Shown: one piece after another, positions 10,700 through 22,059 of the stretch
Layout of the letters: each line of letters begins with the position of its first letter
How positions within the stretch are numbered: the first letter of the stretch is position 1
NCBI RefSeq assembly: GCF_035046505.1
Contig: NC_089821.1
Span: forward strand, 11,050,848-11,114,847
DNA from: Tiliqua scincoides
Lineage: Eukaryota; Chordata; Lepidosauria; Squamata; Scincidae
Reading direction: 5' to 3'
DNA: 64,000 bases
Made by a program: the position numbers and the translations under genes
The notes under the pieces: generated by a model
What the model was told of the DNA's origin: nothing
What the model saw: the letters and a program-made list of their open reading frames with translations, nothing else
Database searches by the model: none

Positions 10700-11600
10700 T
10701 AAATGAAACAGTTGCCAGGATTTTTTTTGGAGGAAGCCAGGGCTGTTACTGGTACAAAACCAATATGTTTGCAGTATAGATATGCTCAATGAAATAGCAA
10801 GAAATCTTGCCAGTAGTCTCTGGGAAAAATCTGGTCCTTACATAAAGAGAATCAGGCACCTTATTAATGAAAATGATTATTCTGAATTTGATTCTTGGTA
10901 AAAGGAGGCATTGATCTGCAACCTTTTTGGTGTATCAGTCTGTTCTTGTAAGAGAACTTGGTCTTGACAGAAGTGCTCCATTTATGTTTTGGTTTTCTTA
11001 GACAACTTGTCTGCAAAGTCCTTGATGATGTTTTTTTCTTGGTCCTCAGCTCAGGGAAACTTCACCAAATGTGAGTAGCTTCACAGGCCTGAGGAGAGGG
11101 GGGAACAGGGGGTAGATAAAATCCCCAGGGCCCAGGCTCCCAGGGGGCCCAGACCATGGCAAAACAAACTATGCTGTACAAAGCAAATTTATTGCAAAAG
11201 AAATTTGGGTACCTCAATCTCAGCCTACCCAGAACTTTGTTTCCACAGTAGCTTTAATCGACTTTCAACGCATTTCTATTCCCCCAATGCATTCTGGAGA
11301 CCATAGTTTGTTAATGGCACCTCTAACAGCTCTCAGATTCCTTCACCAACTACAGCCCCACAGAATGCAGTGGGGGAGCAGAAGTGGACCGAAAAGTGCA
11401 GTGCACTGAAAGTGCTTTTCCATAAACACCAACATGTATTTATATGCATCAACATGTAATCAAACATGGAAATCTAGTTCTGGTCTTCACCTTCACACCA
11501 GAACTGCTAGACACCAGTAGTGGGTCACCCAATTCAGTTCACAGAATTTTCAGGCCCCAGTAGTCAGCTCCACTCTTTCTTCTAGTTTAGTATGTGTCTA
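10700..11600. other. Intron stretch without recognised features
   Basis: GREM1 intron 1. The part around 11090-11420 looks like diverged repeat sequence, but no family end could be set. Confidence 0.4.
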
Positions 11601-11603
11601 GGA

Positions 11604-11964
11604 CAGTGTTTCTCAAACTGTGGGTCGGGACCCACTAGGTGGGTCACAAGCCAATGTCAGGTGGGTCCCCATTCATTTCAATATTTTATTTTTAATATAT
11701 TAGACCTAATGCTACCAAGGTATGTGACTGCATTTGGAGAAATGTCACAGAACTACTTTTAGCAGGCTACTATGAAGATGCTTTTAACAATGATAGTCAG
11801 TAGGACTTACTCCGGGGTAAGTGTGGGTAGAATTGCAGCCTAGGATTGTTAAATTTTTTCCTCCTTGATGATGTCACTTCCGTTCATGACATCACTTCCG
11901 TTGGGTCCTGACAGATTCTCATTCTAAAAAGTGGATCTTGGTGCTAAAGGAGTGAGAACCACTG
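11604..11964. mobile_element. hAT MITE, family B, with perfect target duplication
   Basis: The ends are CAGTGTTTCTCAAACTGTGG and GAGTGAGAACCACTG. GTCTAGGA flanks both sides (11596-11603 and 11965-11972). Its interior at about 11785-11850 contains half of the short hairpin MITE (GGACTTACTCCGGGGTAAGT, ATTGCAGCCT). Confidence 0.9.
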
Positions 11965-11969
11965 GTCTA

Positions 11970-12536
11970 GGACATTTGGCCTTGAATCAAGTCTACATGT
12001 TTTGGCATTGTTCTGAAGGTGGAATTAACAGTATGGGGTGCAAGTCTGGAGCACAGAGAAGAAAAACGGGGGGGGGGGGGTTGGAGAAAGGGGGGGAAAA
12101 AAGACCAGGCAAGTTTATTTCACCTGGGCTTTGTTTCAAATCATTGCATAGTAATGATGGATATGGTCAAAGTCAATCTTAGATGCTTGGGCATTGTTAG
12201 GAGAAGAAAAAGCAAATGAGAAGGACTTTGCTGAGATAGAAGAAAAGAAACTCTGTAGCAATACTCAAAAGTAAGGATCTCAGAGGGTAGTAGATATGCA
12301 GTGGGGAGAACATTTAAACTCCACACAGACCGTGGCCCCAGCCAGGAATTTTTTCCCCTCATCAACTTTATAATGCAACAACTTTAAACTATTTTCAGTG
12401 AAGACTTGCTGTACATCAAAAAACCGTACATAAACCAATAAAATGCATTAAAAAACCCAATAAAATACATTAAAGCACCATGTTAAAAGCAAAACAGTGG
12501 CAATGAAAAACAATTATCATTAAAAACATTGTACTA
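11970..12536. other. Intron stretch with a poly-G run
   Basis: No recognised element. A G-rich run lies at about 12068-12100 and an A-rich tract at about 12415-12525. Confidence 0.45.
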
Positions 12537-12850
12537 GCCCGATCCTACCCTGCACTAGAACAGGCAGGCAGGCAGGCTGGCTTGCACTGATCCAGTGCAG
12601 GTTAGGAGGTAGATCCTGCTCAGCTTGGAGTAAGGGAGGGGATATATTTCCCCTTGCCCTGTGTCACATGGAAGCCACCCCAATCTTGGATCTACTTGGA
12701 TCTGCACCAGTTAAATTGCTGGCATAGATCCAAGCAGCCCGGTGTAATGCAGGGCTACTCAGGAGCGGTGTTAGGATATGGCCTGTTTGCAACACTCCCA
12801 GGCTGGTGCAAGGGACTTGTGCTGGCCTAGTGTTTGCTCTGGATTGCGCT
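12537..12850. mobile_element. Harbinger-like long MITE (diverged)
   Basis: It begins GCCCGATCCTACCCTGCACT and shares GAACAGGCAGGC, CCAGTGCAGGTTAGGA and AAGCAGCCCGGTGTAATGC with the elements near 35.4 and 36.4 kb. It is a shorter, degraded copy in GREM1 intron 1. Confidence 0.6.
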
Positions 12851-12854
12851 GTCT

Positions 12855-13653
12855 GTCACATTATCCCATTGCATCAAAGAGCCAGAATGAATGGTCAAGA
12901 TTTTTAGGAGGGTGTTTTATAATGGGGTAGAACATGCATACATGACAATCAGTACTGTCAAAATTAAAATTTAAGCATGTGTATTCCCAGAATGACCAGT
13001 GAAACAAGATAAAACAGTAATTCAACCATCTCTTCTGGTGTTTCTTAACACCAAATTTATTTTTTTCACCCATTCAGTGACTACCTTTTTGAAAAAACAA
13101 AAACTCCAACACTGAAGTAAATTAATGCTTCCAACCATGCTTTCCAGCCACACTGGGGGCCTATCCATCCAAGAGACCATCTCTATGCAACTTTGATCTA
13201 TGCTGATCTCCTGAGAAAAGAAGCAGTGCTTGGAAAAGGATTTAAAAAGACAAAACGAGGAAATGAAACATGTTTAGCTAAAGGGAAGGTTGTAGCCTAA
13301 AGTGCTAAGAGCCAAGAAATGCAAATTTGGAACTGCCTTTTGGAACTGTTGAAAGTTGCTGGTCTCTGAATTTCTCAGCATTTTGATTATCTTTGGCTTG
13401 AGTCTGAAACATAAATGCTGAGAGCAAAACTACCTGTAGTATTTGAAGGGCAGTGGCTTAGTTTTTCTTTAGTCAATAGTTGCTGGATTAGGGAGGCATG
13501 GCTTGGGAGAGCAAGGAGGAGTAGGGCTAGTACAGGGATAGTTCTTCCAGTGGTTACAATGGCTGCCCATTTAATTCTGAGACCAATTCAAGCTGCTTTG
13601 GGTCCCTTTGGGGACAAAGACAGGATAAAAATACTGCAAGTAAATAAATAAGG
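12855..13653. other. Intron stretch without recognised features
   Basis: Repeat-poor AT-rich DNA of GREM1 intron 1. Nothing coding was seen. Confidence 0.5.
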
Positions 13654-13840
13654 CAGTGGTTCTCAAACATTTTAGCCTAGAACCCACTTTTAAAAATGTT
13701 AATTTGCTGGGACCCACTGGAAGTGATGTTGTGGCCAGAAGTGACATCATCAAGCAGGGGAATTTTTTAACAATCTTAGGCTGCAATCCTACCCACACTT
13801 ACCCAGGAGTAAGACCAATTGACTGTCATTGTTAAAGCAT
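13654..13840. mobile_element. hAT MITE family B, truncated
   Basis: It starts CAGTGGTTCTCAAACATTTT and runs through GGGACCCACTGGAAGTGATG into an inverted hairpin-MITE half (GGCTGCAATCCTACCCACAC). The far end is missing. Confidence 0.65.
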
Positions 13841-13844
13841 ATAC

Positions 13845-15113
13845 TATATCATGTCATAAGACCTTTATTGGCATAAAAGCACAGACATTGTAGCCTGTTA
13901 AAAGTACATTTTTAATTGTATCTGCATCGTTTTAAATAAAAAAAATTCAAAGCAATTGAATGTTTTGTATTTTATTACATTTTTATTTAAAGTTGTTGAA
14001 TTGCTTTGAGCACCCAAAAAGGTGTATAGAAATCTTAAACGTATAAATAATTCCCTGCTACTCACCCACTACAATTCTGCTCTATTCCCACTTGCAACAG
14101 TTGCGAGGCATGGTAGTATTGAGGAGGGAAGGCAGAGATGCTTCTAATACCCTTCCTAACTGGGCAAAGAAACACAAGTGATGCCCTCTTATATTTAGCA
14201 TGGGAAGAGCAATTATCCCTTTTCACCCTAGCAAGGTGTCTTTTTTTCAGTGGCTGTTGCTGGTGATTCTTTTTCTTTCTTTTTTTTTGTGTGGCCTTTA
14301 GGGGCAGGGAACCATTTCTTGATTTATATTAATATGTAAACCACTTTGTTAACTTTGTTGAAAAGCAGTATATAAATATTCTTAATATTGCAATTTGACC
14401 TGATGGAGCTTTGAGGAAAAGTATTAGGGAGGGAGCCAGTGTGGCAAACATGCAATAGGAGAGTAGGACACCTTTAGCACTTTGACCTAGTGTGACATTG
14501 ATTGTCATTTCCCCCCTAGCTCTTATTTCCAGTGGGGGGGGGATGACTTCAGTTGAAAGCCAGTGAATTTTTTTTGCCCACTAAAAATAGTGTATGTAGG
14601 GGGAGAGGGAATACAATTGTGACTGAGATCAAATAATGGGAAAGACAAATTTCTAAGTTCTTCCATCTTCACCACGATTTTGCCACATCTTGTGGGAGGC
14701 CCCTTGCCATTTATAAATAAAACTAACAACCCCCTCCAGCCATGTTGTAAAAATAAGCGCACAGATCGTTTGATTCTTTCTCAGACTCTCCTATATCCTT
14801 AAATGTTTCCTACTACTTTGGGCTGCGCATGTGGAGTAGGCCTCAGTGTAGCTTCTGATTAGGGTTTATGTAATCCATAGTGGGGAAATATTTACACAGC
14901 AATTGGATGTTAAATTTTTTAGTTGATTTTATCGCCCTGTTCACATGCTGTGAATTTACTGTGTGCTCAGTATGATCTGTTGTTTTGCAGTTATTCACAC
15001 CTTACATTTAATGTGCAGGGTGCGCTACTTGTGATCTGTATATTTTTGAAGGGTCTCCTCTGACTTTTAGAATAAATGCACATAGAGCTGTTCACATGTA
15101 AAGCTGTGTACAG
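13845..15113. other. Intron stretch with an L2-like tail
   Basis: Mostly unique. About 14275-14395 resembles the 3' end of an (AAT)n-tailed retroelement (GTAAACCACTTTG ... AAAAGCAGTATATAAATA), also seen near 47.0 and 53.4 kb. No exon was seen. Confidence 0.45.
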
Positions 15114-15287
15114 CAGTGGTGTAGCTAGAGGAGGTACAAAGCGCTATGTTTTGCAGGGAGCCTCACTGCAGCGTGCTGGGCCCTTCCACTTTGGAGCCAT
15201 TCCAAGTGGGGAGAAGGGCCCCTTGTGCTCTGTGGTGAAGCTTCCTGCAAAATTTAGTGCTTTGCACCCCCTCTAGCTATTCCACTG
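15114..15287. mobile_element. hAT foldback MITE, family A, next to GREM1 exon 2
   Basis: The ends are CAGTGGTGTAGCTAGAGG and CTAGCTATTCCACTG. This 174-base copy ends 66 bases before the exon 2 acceptor AG. The flanks show no target duplication. Confidence 0.85.
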
Positions 15288-15354
15288 CAATGCAACATTA
15301 TCTGCCAGTAACGCTTATGTGAAAGTGACAATGTTCCCTTCCACATTTCCTAGG

Positions 15355-15918
15355 ATGGCTCGTACTGTTCCTACCTCCAGTGTGCTGCTACTGCTGCTTT
15401 TTGGACTTCTGCTTCCCATAGCAGAGGGGAGAAAAAAGAGCCGTGGGTCGCAAGGCGCCATCCCTCCTCCTTACAAAGTTCAGCCCAATGATTCTGAACA
15501 GACGCAGCCACAGCAACCGCCACAGCCGAGCTCCAGATCCCGTGTCAGGGAGAGAGTCAAGACCCCGCCTGCTGAAGAGGTACTAGAGTCGAGCCAAGAG
15601 GCCTTGCACGTCACAGAGAGGAAGTACCTGAAGCAGGACTGGTGCAAAACCCAGCCGCTCAAGCAGATTATTCACGAGGAGGGCTGCGACAGCCAAACCA
15701 TTATCAACCGGTTCTGTTACGGCCAGTGCAATTCCTTCTATATCCCAAGGCATGTCCACAAAGAGGAAGGCTCTTTCCAGTCCTGTTCTTTTTGCAAACC
15801 AAAGAAGTTCAGCACCATGTCGGTGACACTGAACTGCCCAGAGCTTCAGCCCCCCAGGAAGAAAAAGAGGATCACACGAGTGAAAGAATGTCGCTGTATA
15901 TCCATAGACTTGGACTAG
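15355..15918 (+). CDS. GREM1: Gremlin-1, secreted BMP antagonist
   Basis: The 187-residue product closely matches GREM1, which is 184 residues in human. Residues 1 to about 24 form a signal peptide with a leucine-rich core. A variable, Pro/Gln-rich basic linker follows, with an N-glycosylation sequon NDS at 45-47. The DAN-family cystine-knot domain occupies about 97-187 with nine cysteines (97, 111, 121, 125, 144, 147, 161, 179, 181) and the conserved end CISIDLD. Basic patches (KKK around 169-171) fit heparin binding. The protein is secreted and binds BMP2/4/7; in limb buds it maintains the SHH-FGF feedback loop. The start was chosen at 15355 because the splice acceptor AG at 15352-15353 lies one base before it. 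An upstream in-frame ATG at 15319 falls in the intron. The coding sequence is whole and on a single exon, as in other vertebrates. Confidence 0.97.
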   Translation: MARTVPTSSVLLLLLFGLLLPIAEGRKKSRGSQGAIPPPYKVQPNDSEQTQPQQPPQPSSRSRVRERVKTPPAEEVLESSQEALHVTERKYLKQDWCKTQPLKQIIHEEGCDSQTIINRFCYGQCNSFYIPRHVHKEEGSFQSCSFCKPKKFSTMSVTLNCPELQPPRKKKRITRVKECRCISIDLD

Positions 15919-16954
15919 AAAATGGCTTGTGTAGGACATTCCAGTTATCTACTGTCATTGCCTCCTTGAGAGTGAGTGCTGAAACCGCTATATTTCTGAA
16001 TGGGACATGACCCAAAGAGGGCCACAGCAAACGATGCATGTGTGCAAGTGTGAACTTTGACATCATTATGAAAGCAAGCCAATGGGAGTCACGCTACTAC
16101 TTTGGTGTAAATTGTCACTTAGCCCTGTAATGCCTTCTCTAGGTTCAATTTCTCACAAATTCACCAATGTGCTGGTATTCCTGCACTTGTGGCTTCCATT
16201 TTTCACTGCAATCTGTGCTGTTGATTTTCATGATAATCGGGCTCTGTTGTACTCGGAGGTGCATCTGATCCATGTGCTTTTCTGATTTAGAGCTTTTTGC
16301 TACAGGGAGTGTTAGAATGGGCACAAGCGTAGACAGTTAACAGAAACACCCATTGCAGATTGGGAGGAAGGAAGCTTGAGCCAAGAGCAGCTTCATTTTG
16401 ATGGAACAGCCCCTAGAGTTCAAAGGAAGAGGGATTTGCAAAGGCGATAGATAAGAGGGAACCCATGAGAAAGTAGAAGATAATCAAGTGAAGGGGGATA
16501 TTTTTAAGATGGCTCTTGATGCATGTGTTGTATAAAGAGGGCTGAATGGTCTACCCATGCATGAGCCTCATTGACATAATAATGTATGATGTTCTTGCAG
16601 TACTAGGAAGCCAGTGGCTTCCAAGAACTGTGGCTGGAGAGACACCAAAACAGCTATCACTCATAGTGCTGCTCCCCTCTTTTGTCCAAGAGCCTTGTTT
16701 TCTCTGCAGTTACATCTAGCCAACATAGTGGGGAAATGTCCTTCATCCCTCATGCAGTCTTCTGTCAAGGTGTGAAAAGGAGCAGTCCTTTGAGGATGGG
16801 AAGTTGTTTCAAATGGGGAAGTGTCCTGCTAAAAATGAGGTTATTTTCACAGGATGAGAGCAAGATGGGTTTTGGTTCCCTTGCAGGATTCCGTCTGAAG
16901 AATTTCAGATTACAAGAAATGATGGCTGCATGTAACCTCCAGGGTTAAGAGGGA

Positions 16955-17367
16955 GCCAATCGCTGATTGCCAGATGCAAGGAACCAGGTATCTTGTGATC
17001 TTGTGTGCTCCCAAGAGCATCTGGTGGGCCATTGTGAAATACAGGAAATTGGGTTAGATAGGCCTTTGGCCTGATGCAGTGGGGCTCTTGTTCGATGTGG
17101 TGATGGCATCTGCCTGGACGCCTTTAAAAGGGGATTGGAGAAGTTTCTGGAGGAAAAATCCATTATGAGTTACAAGCCATGATGTGTATGTGCAACCTCC
17201 TGATTTTAGAAATGGGCTATGTCAGATGCAAGGGAGGGCACCAGGATGAAGTCTCTTGTTATCAGGTGTGCTCCCTGGGGCATTTGGTGGGGCCCCTGTG
17301 AGATACAGGAAGCTGGACTAGATGGGCCTGTGGCCTGATCCAGTGGGGCTGTTCTTATGTTCTTACT
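16955..17367 (+). mobile_element. Two CR1 3' fragments in the GREM1 3' UTR
   Basis: A diverged fragment at about 16955-17091 and a better one at 17095-17367 both end in the CR1 3' terminus (CCTGATCCAGTGGGGCTGTT, then TTATGTTC-like repeats). Both are in the sense direction of GREM1. Confidence 0.8.
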
Positions 17368-18777
17368 TGGCATAGCTAGAGGTGAGGTGCCTTGGGCTAT
17401 GCCCCCCGACTCATGTTTCACATATGCCAGGATGGCCATCTTTCTTTAGATGCAATATTTTAAAGACAACTGCTGGCTGCATAGCCATGTCTGAGCTTTA
17501 CCCCTGCATCAAACATACAAGTAGAGGGAAGAAGAGTATAGTAAATCCATATGGTTCTCTGTCTATACTGAACATTTAGTCTGCTTCAGGGAAAAGCCTG
17601 TTCAACAACATGTTGACATAATAAGCACAGATATAGTGAACCAGCTCCTGTTAAAAGGCCACAACTGTCAAACAATAACATCCTGTACTTACCTCTGGTC
17701 TACAGCACCACTGCCTCTACAATCGTAACTAAGGGTTATACATTTCTGTCTTCATGAAAAACCCCTCCAACCTGTTGATTGGGGCCTGAACAAGCATCAG
17801 GGGCTGCTTTTGCACCAGCGCTGGTTGCAGGTTGCTGTGGGATCTAGAACAAAGACCTGCACTAGGTTCCCCCCTCCCAATGTCCCACTACACCCTGAGG
17901 ACAAATTGGGTACTACTACTGCCATCACTATTAAGTGTTCGTGGGTTGGATCAAAAATGGGTGTGAGCTTCAGAGCAGTGTCTGACCTGATCAAGTCCAG
18001 AGTGCCCATCTCATCTGAATACCTGTCAGCATCTTCTGCAGGTATGACACCTCCCTCCATGTGCAGATTTTCCTGCCTGCATTGGGATGAATATACTTGC
18101 ACCAAGATTTCAGACTTCACCTATACCAAAAACAGATTAAAGGACCACAAGCTGCATCTTTGCTTTATTTTATCATTGTTTTCAGACAAAAAAAATCTGC
18201 AAAGAAATTGTAAAAACCCTGATTTTGAAGTTACAGGAGATAATTTCCACTGTGTGGAATGTGAATAGAAAGCGGAAAGATATTTAATGGTATTGCTGTT
18301 TTCATGTTATCAGAGGGTTTTCTTCTAACTTCCTGTGAACATCTTATTTAGCCTAAACCACCCCCTCCCGTTTTGAACTTTTGAGAACGTATTGCTAGTT
18401 CTTGCTTCTCTTCCTACGTTTGGTACACAACACACAAAGCAATATACAGCTCTGGCTTTTAAAATTTAACTTCCCATACAAGATAGCACTTCTGAAGCAA
18501 GACTTGTAAAGAATGGAAGATGTATTTGTGGGGGGTTGGGCAGGAGAGTTGGTTATCTATAGAAAGATCACAGAGGAATCACCTTCAAACAAAAGCAACC
18601 TGTAGACTTTATATAAAGTCAGATTCTGGATGGTTTTCTTGAGATAAAACACACAAGCCCTCCTCTGCCTTGCAAAGAGCTCCATATTGAACCATGTGTA
18701 TTTAAATCTGACTATCTGTAAAAAGAACACAAGTTGTTTTTTCCTGCAGAACTTCACAATGCAAAAGTTGTTCTAAA

Positions 18778-18845
18778 AATAAAAATTTGGTTTTTGTAAT
18801 TTTTCAACAGTCTGTATGTCAGTGTACTCATAACAATTAAATAAA
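18778..18845 (+). terminator. GREM1: GREM1 polyadenylation signals
   Basis: AATAAA occurs at 18778-18783 and again at 18840-18845. The second is followed within 15-55 bases by T/GT-rich sequence (ttttgtttgttttg and gtgtgtcc), the usual downstream element. A hAT MITE begins at 18926, just beyond. The cleavage site near 18860 is inferred. Confidence 0.55.
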
Positions 18846-18925
18846 CCACCTTTCCACCTCATTTTGTTTGTTTTGCCCTCCCGTGTGTCCTGGAGTGCAG
18901 CAATAGGTGTGAGGAAAATTGAAAG

Positions 18926-19045
18926 CAGTGGTGTAGCTAGAGGTGGGGTGCAAAGCATGAAGTTTTGTGGGGAGCTTCAGCACCATGGGCAAGCAGCCTC
19001 CCCTTTGAAGCTATTACAGGCAGTGGAGCAAAACTGAGGCATAGG
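18926..19045. mobile_element. hAT MITE family A, left half
   Basis: It starts CAGTGGTGTAGCTAGAGG and fades near 19045. It lies about 65 bases beyond the inferred GREM1 cleavage site. Confidence 0.7.
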
Positions 19046-19049
19046 TCAC

Positions 19050-20439
19050 TGGTGCAGTAAGAGAAAATGGGTTCAAATATACAGGAGTCTTTTTATCTTT
19101 TATGGTTGACGTGTTCCTGAAAATAGCAAAAATATTAGTGCCCCTTTAATTTGTGCTGTTAAATTTCAGCCTCGTTTTGATCATTACACCTAAGAGACAA
19201 CCCACTGAATCCCACATACTTTGCTCTGCTCTGAAGGTGCCACTGTAGCAGTTGCCATTCATTTATTGACTACTGCTTCCGCAGCGTGTTCAAGGCAATG
19301 TGTCCAAAGTGTGTTTGAAGTAGTTCATGAAAAATGAAAAGCACATTCACTCACCACATTCAGTATCCTTTGTACATGATAAAATATTACAGTATAATGT
19401 TGGCACCCAAAGGCTTTGACAATTCATTTTAAGGTTTTAGGAAATATTTAAATAGGAATAAAACATACCAATGGGTCAGTTTGTAATATCAAGTACCACT
19501 AACAAGGGCATTGTAACTTCGTTAAGCAATTTATTAAACAATTCCATACTAAAGAGAAGCAATAAAATACCTTATAAAAGCATATTACACAATAGCTGCA
19601 ATCCAACCAAAAACTAACTGCAACTAAATAATCCCTTTGAAATCAAAAGAAGTGAGTTGAGATGGGCAGCCCGATCCAATGCTGTCCTATTTCTGGCACT
19701 AACTGTAGTGCCTGCCCTGGGTGTCGCAAACATGCCGTAAGGGACTAAGTGGCGCCAGCTGTCATGATTCTAGCAACATAGTCATCTGTCAACCTCCAGG
19801 CATAGTTCATTGATTGCAAACTGTGAATGCTATCTCACTGGGAGTCAGGAGTCAAAAGTCAGCTTGGTGGTATGCTAGCCATTGTCCCCATGAACCTGGT
19901 GTTGATAATCCACTCAATAACTTCTCTCCACCAAGTTGTAGATTGAAGGGAAGGTGACTGGTACATCATTGTGAGTACATCAGTTTGATTTTCCAGGTTG
20001 GAGATCTGGCAACTGAATCATAGTGTCCATTTCTCTTGCTACCCTCTAAGGGAAGCACTGATAATAACACCCTCAGTGATTAGAGCATTTCATTATGAAC
20101 ACAGACAGGAAGGGAGTGAACACCCAAGGGAGTTAGAGAAGCTGTAGTATTGTGGGGCTCAGACTCAACCGTTTCTGGGTCTGTCTTAGGTCTTTCATAT
20201 TGTGCATATTGGGGAGTGCAAGTTTTCTTCTTGAATGCAGGCATGTTCATTTTCTAACAGAGATGCAGATAAATATGTGTCCCTTACCTGAAACTTAAAA
20301 CTGCACCCAGCAAAAGCGGTTGTTCTAAACACATGCGGTTGTTCTAAACACATGATCGCGCCATGTGGTGAACAGAACCGCACATCTGCCGCTATTAAGA
20401 GATCTGGAAAAGCGGTAACATTCTCTGTATCTTTCAGTT
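19050..20439. other. Intergenic stretch, mostly unique
   Basis: A possible long-MITE remnant lies at about 19668-19770 (GGGCAGCCCGATCC). A 20-base direct duplication (GCGGTTGTTCTAAACACAT) lies at about 20318-20356. No gene was seen. Confidence 0.45.
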
Positions 20440-21770
20440 GGGTCGCCCAGAAAGTAATGCACCACATTTTTTTTCTTCAACAATTATTTATTGAACACAA
20501 TGAAACTTACACACAAGAAAGAATGATGTTTCTTCTGCACTCCCTATTTTTCCACGTAATCTCCGTCCAGTTCTATGGCCTTCCTCCAGCGAGACACAAG
20601 GGCATGTATGCCCTGTCGGTACCACTCCATGTTCTGGTCATGAAGCCATTTCTGCCCTGTGCAAATCACCTCTTCGTCATCCTCCAAATGTCTTCCGCGA
20701 ATGGCATCCTTTAATGGCCCAAACAAGTGGAAGTCTGAGGGAGCCAGGTCAGGGCTGTAGGGTGGATGGGGTAACACAGTCCAACCCTGTTTACTGATGT
20801 GTTCCGAAGTCCTCAAACTTGTGTGAGGCTGAGCGTTATCATGTTGAATCAAACATTCACCTGGGTTGTTATGGCGCCGAAGTCGCTGGAAGCGCTTCTT
20901 GAGTTTGGTTAATGTCTTCACATAAGCTTCAGAATTAATAGTGCTGCCTCTTGGCATCACATCAATGAGTATGACGCCCTCACAGTCCCAAAACACTGTG
21001 ATCATGACCTTACCGGCGGAAGCAGTTGCTTTGAATTTTTTTTTCTGTGGAGATTGAGGATGACGCCATTCCATCGACTGTCGTTTTGTTTCGGGCTCAA
21101 AATGGTGAACCCAGGTTTCATCATCTGTCACAATCCTGGACAAGAACACTTCCCCCTTATCTTCAAAATGTTTCAGCAACTCAGAAGAAATGTTTTTTCT
21201 GAGAGATTTGTGGTCCACCGTAAGACAGCACGGAACCCATCGTGCACACACTTTTGAGTAATCAAGAGCAGGATGATTGCATCCACACTTCCTTTGCTGA
21301 TTGACAGCTTCAGCGCCAACTGCCTAGTCGTTATGCATTGGTCCTTGTGAATGAGCACATCAGCAAGCTGCGTCTTGTCAGGTGTGACAGCTGTGGATGG
21401 CCGCCCCGAACGCTGCAAATCTTGGAGCTCTGCCGAACCGCCTTCTAATGGCCTCACCCTCTGTGCCCAGCAACTAACCGTACTTCTGTTGACTGCAGAT
21501 TCTCCATAAACTGTACACAAACGTTTGTGAATGTTCCCAACAGTTTCTTTCTCCGCAGTGAGAAATTCAATGACGACATGCTGCTTGTAACGTACATCAC
21601 TTACAGATGCCATTTCGAAACAGTGCTGCAGCTACGCTATCTGTCTGAAGAAACCAAAAATTTGTGTGCGCACTCCTGAAAATTCAAATAATGTATATCT
21701 AAAGTTTCGCATTCGTACCATTACTGTAGGCTGAGAAAAAAAATGTGGTGCATTACTTTCTGGGCGACCC
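20440..21770 (-). mobile_element. Mariner DNA transposon, near full length
   Basis: The 1.33 kb element has inverted ends that include GGGTCGCCCAGAAAGTAATG. The minus strand encodes a mariner transposase. The N-terminal helix-turn-helix half (21173-21613) starts MASVSDVRYK. The catalytic half (20544-21251) has DDETW, a second D in HDNAQPHT and a third in YSPDLAPSDFHLF, with 34 residues between the last two (DD34D). The two halves lie in different frames, so about one single-base indel near 21245 separates them. Length and intact catalytic residues suggest a fairly recent insertion. No clear TA duplication was seen. Confidence 0.92.
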
Positions 21771-21916
21771 GCGTAGTTAGACAACTGGTTTAATGTATAT
21801 TTTGCCACATATCTGCATTGGATGAATGGTGATATTATCTTATCCAATCTTTGTCCCCCATTAAGCTATGCAAATCATTGAAAGGATTTGCGCTGTGGTG
21901 GTTTAGTTCTCTAAAA

Positions 21917-22057
21917 GTTGGCAACCTTCAGTCTCAAAAGACTATGGTATAAGCCTACAGCACCCGGTATTCCCAGGCAGTCTCCCAGCCAAGTACTAAC
22001 CAGGCCTGACCTTGCTTAGCGTCCAAGATCAGACGAGATCAGGCATGTGCAGGGTAA
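21917..22057 (-). mobile_element. 5S rRNA-derived SINE
   Basis: On the minus strand it reads as 5S rRNA with its internal promoter boxes (AAGC...AAGGTC and TACTTGGCTGGGAGACTGCC), then GCTGTAGGCTTATACCATAG and the LINE-type tail ending GGTTGCCAAC. The first ~16 bases of 5S are missing or altered. It is a retroposon, not a 5S gene. Confidence 0.88.
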
Positions 22058-22059
22058 CA

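Larger units (their letters stand above)
865..15353 (+). other. GREM1: GREM1 intron 1
   Basis: The single large intron runs from the GTGAGG donor at 865 to the pyrimidine-rich acceptor ending AG at 15352-15353, about 14.5 kb. It is packed with MITEs, three CR1 3' fragments and several hAT elements, which are listed separately. No coding exon was recognised in it. A second GC-rich block at about 3066-3345 could be an alternative first exon, but nothing proves it. Confidence 0.6.
15919..18860 (+). other. GREM1: GREM1 3' UTR (predicted)
   Basis: About 2.9 kb separates the stop codon from two poly(A) signals at 18778 and 18840. The long 3' UTR fits GREM1, whose mRNA is about 4 kb in mammals. Most of it is non-repetitive and AT-rich. 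Two adjacent CR1 3' fragments (about 16955-17091 and 17095-17367) are embedded in sense orientation. Open frames in this stretch, such as one at 17810-18268, show no recognisable protein and are taken as chance. Confidence 0.6.

Noticed and set aside
15319-15354. Upstream in-frame ATG giving a 199-residue GREM1
   Set aside because: The extra codons lie before the splice acceptor, and the signal peptide starts properly at 15355.
17810-18268. 152-codon frame in the GREM1 3' UTR
   Set aside because: No recognisable domain, and a UTR location explains the stretch better.
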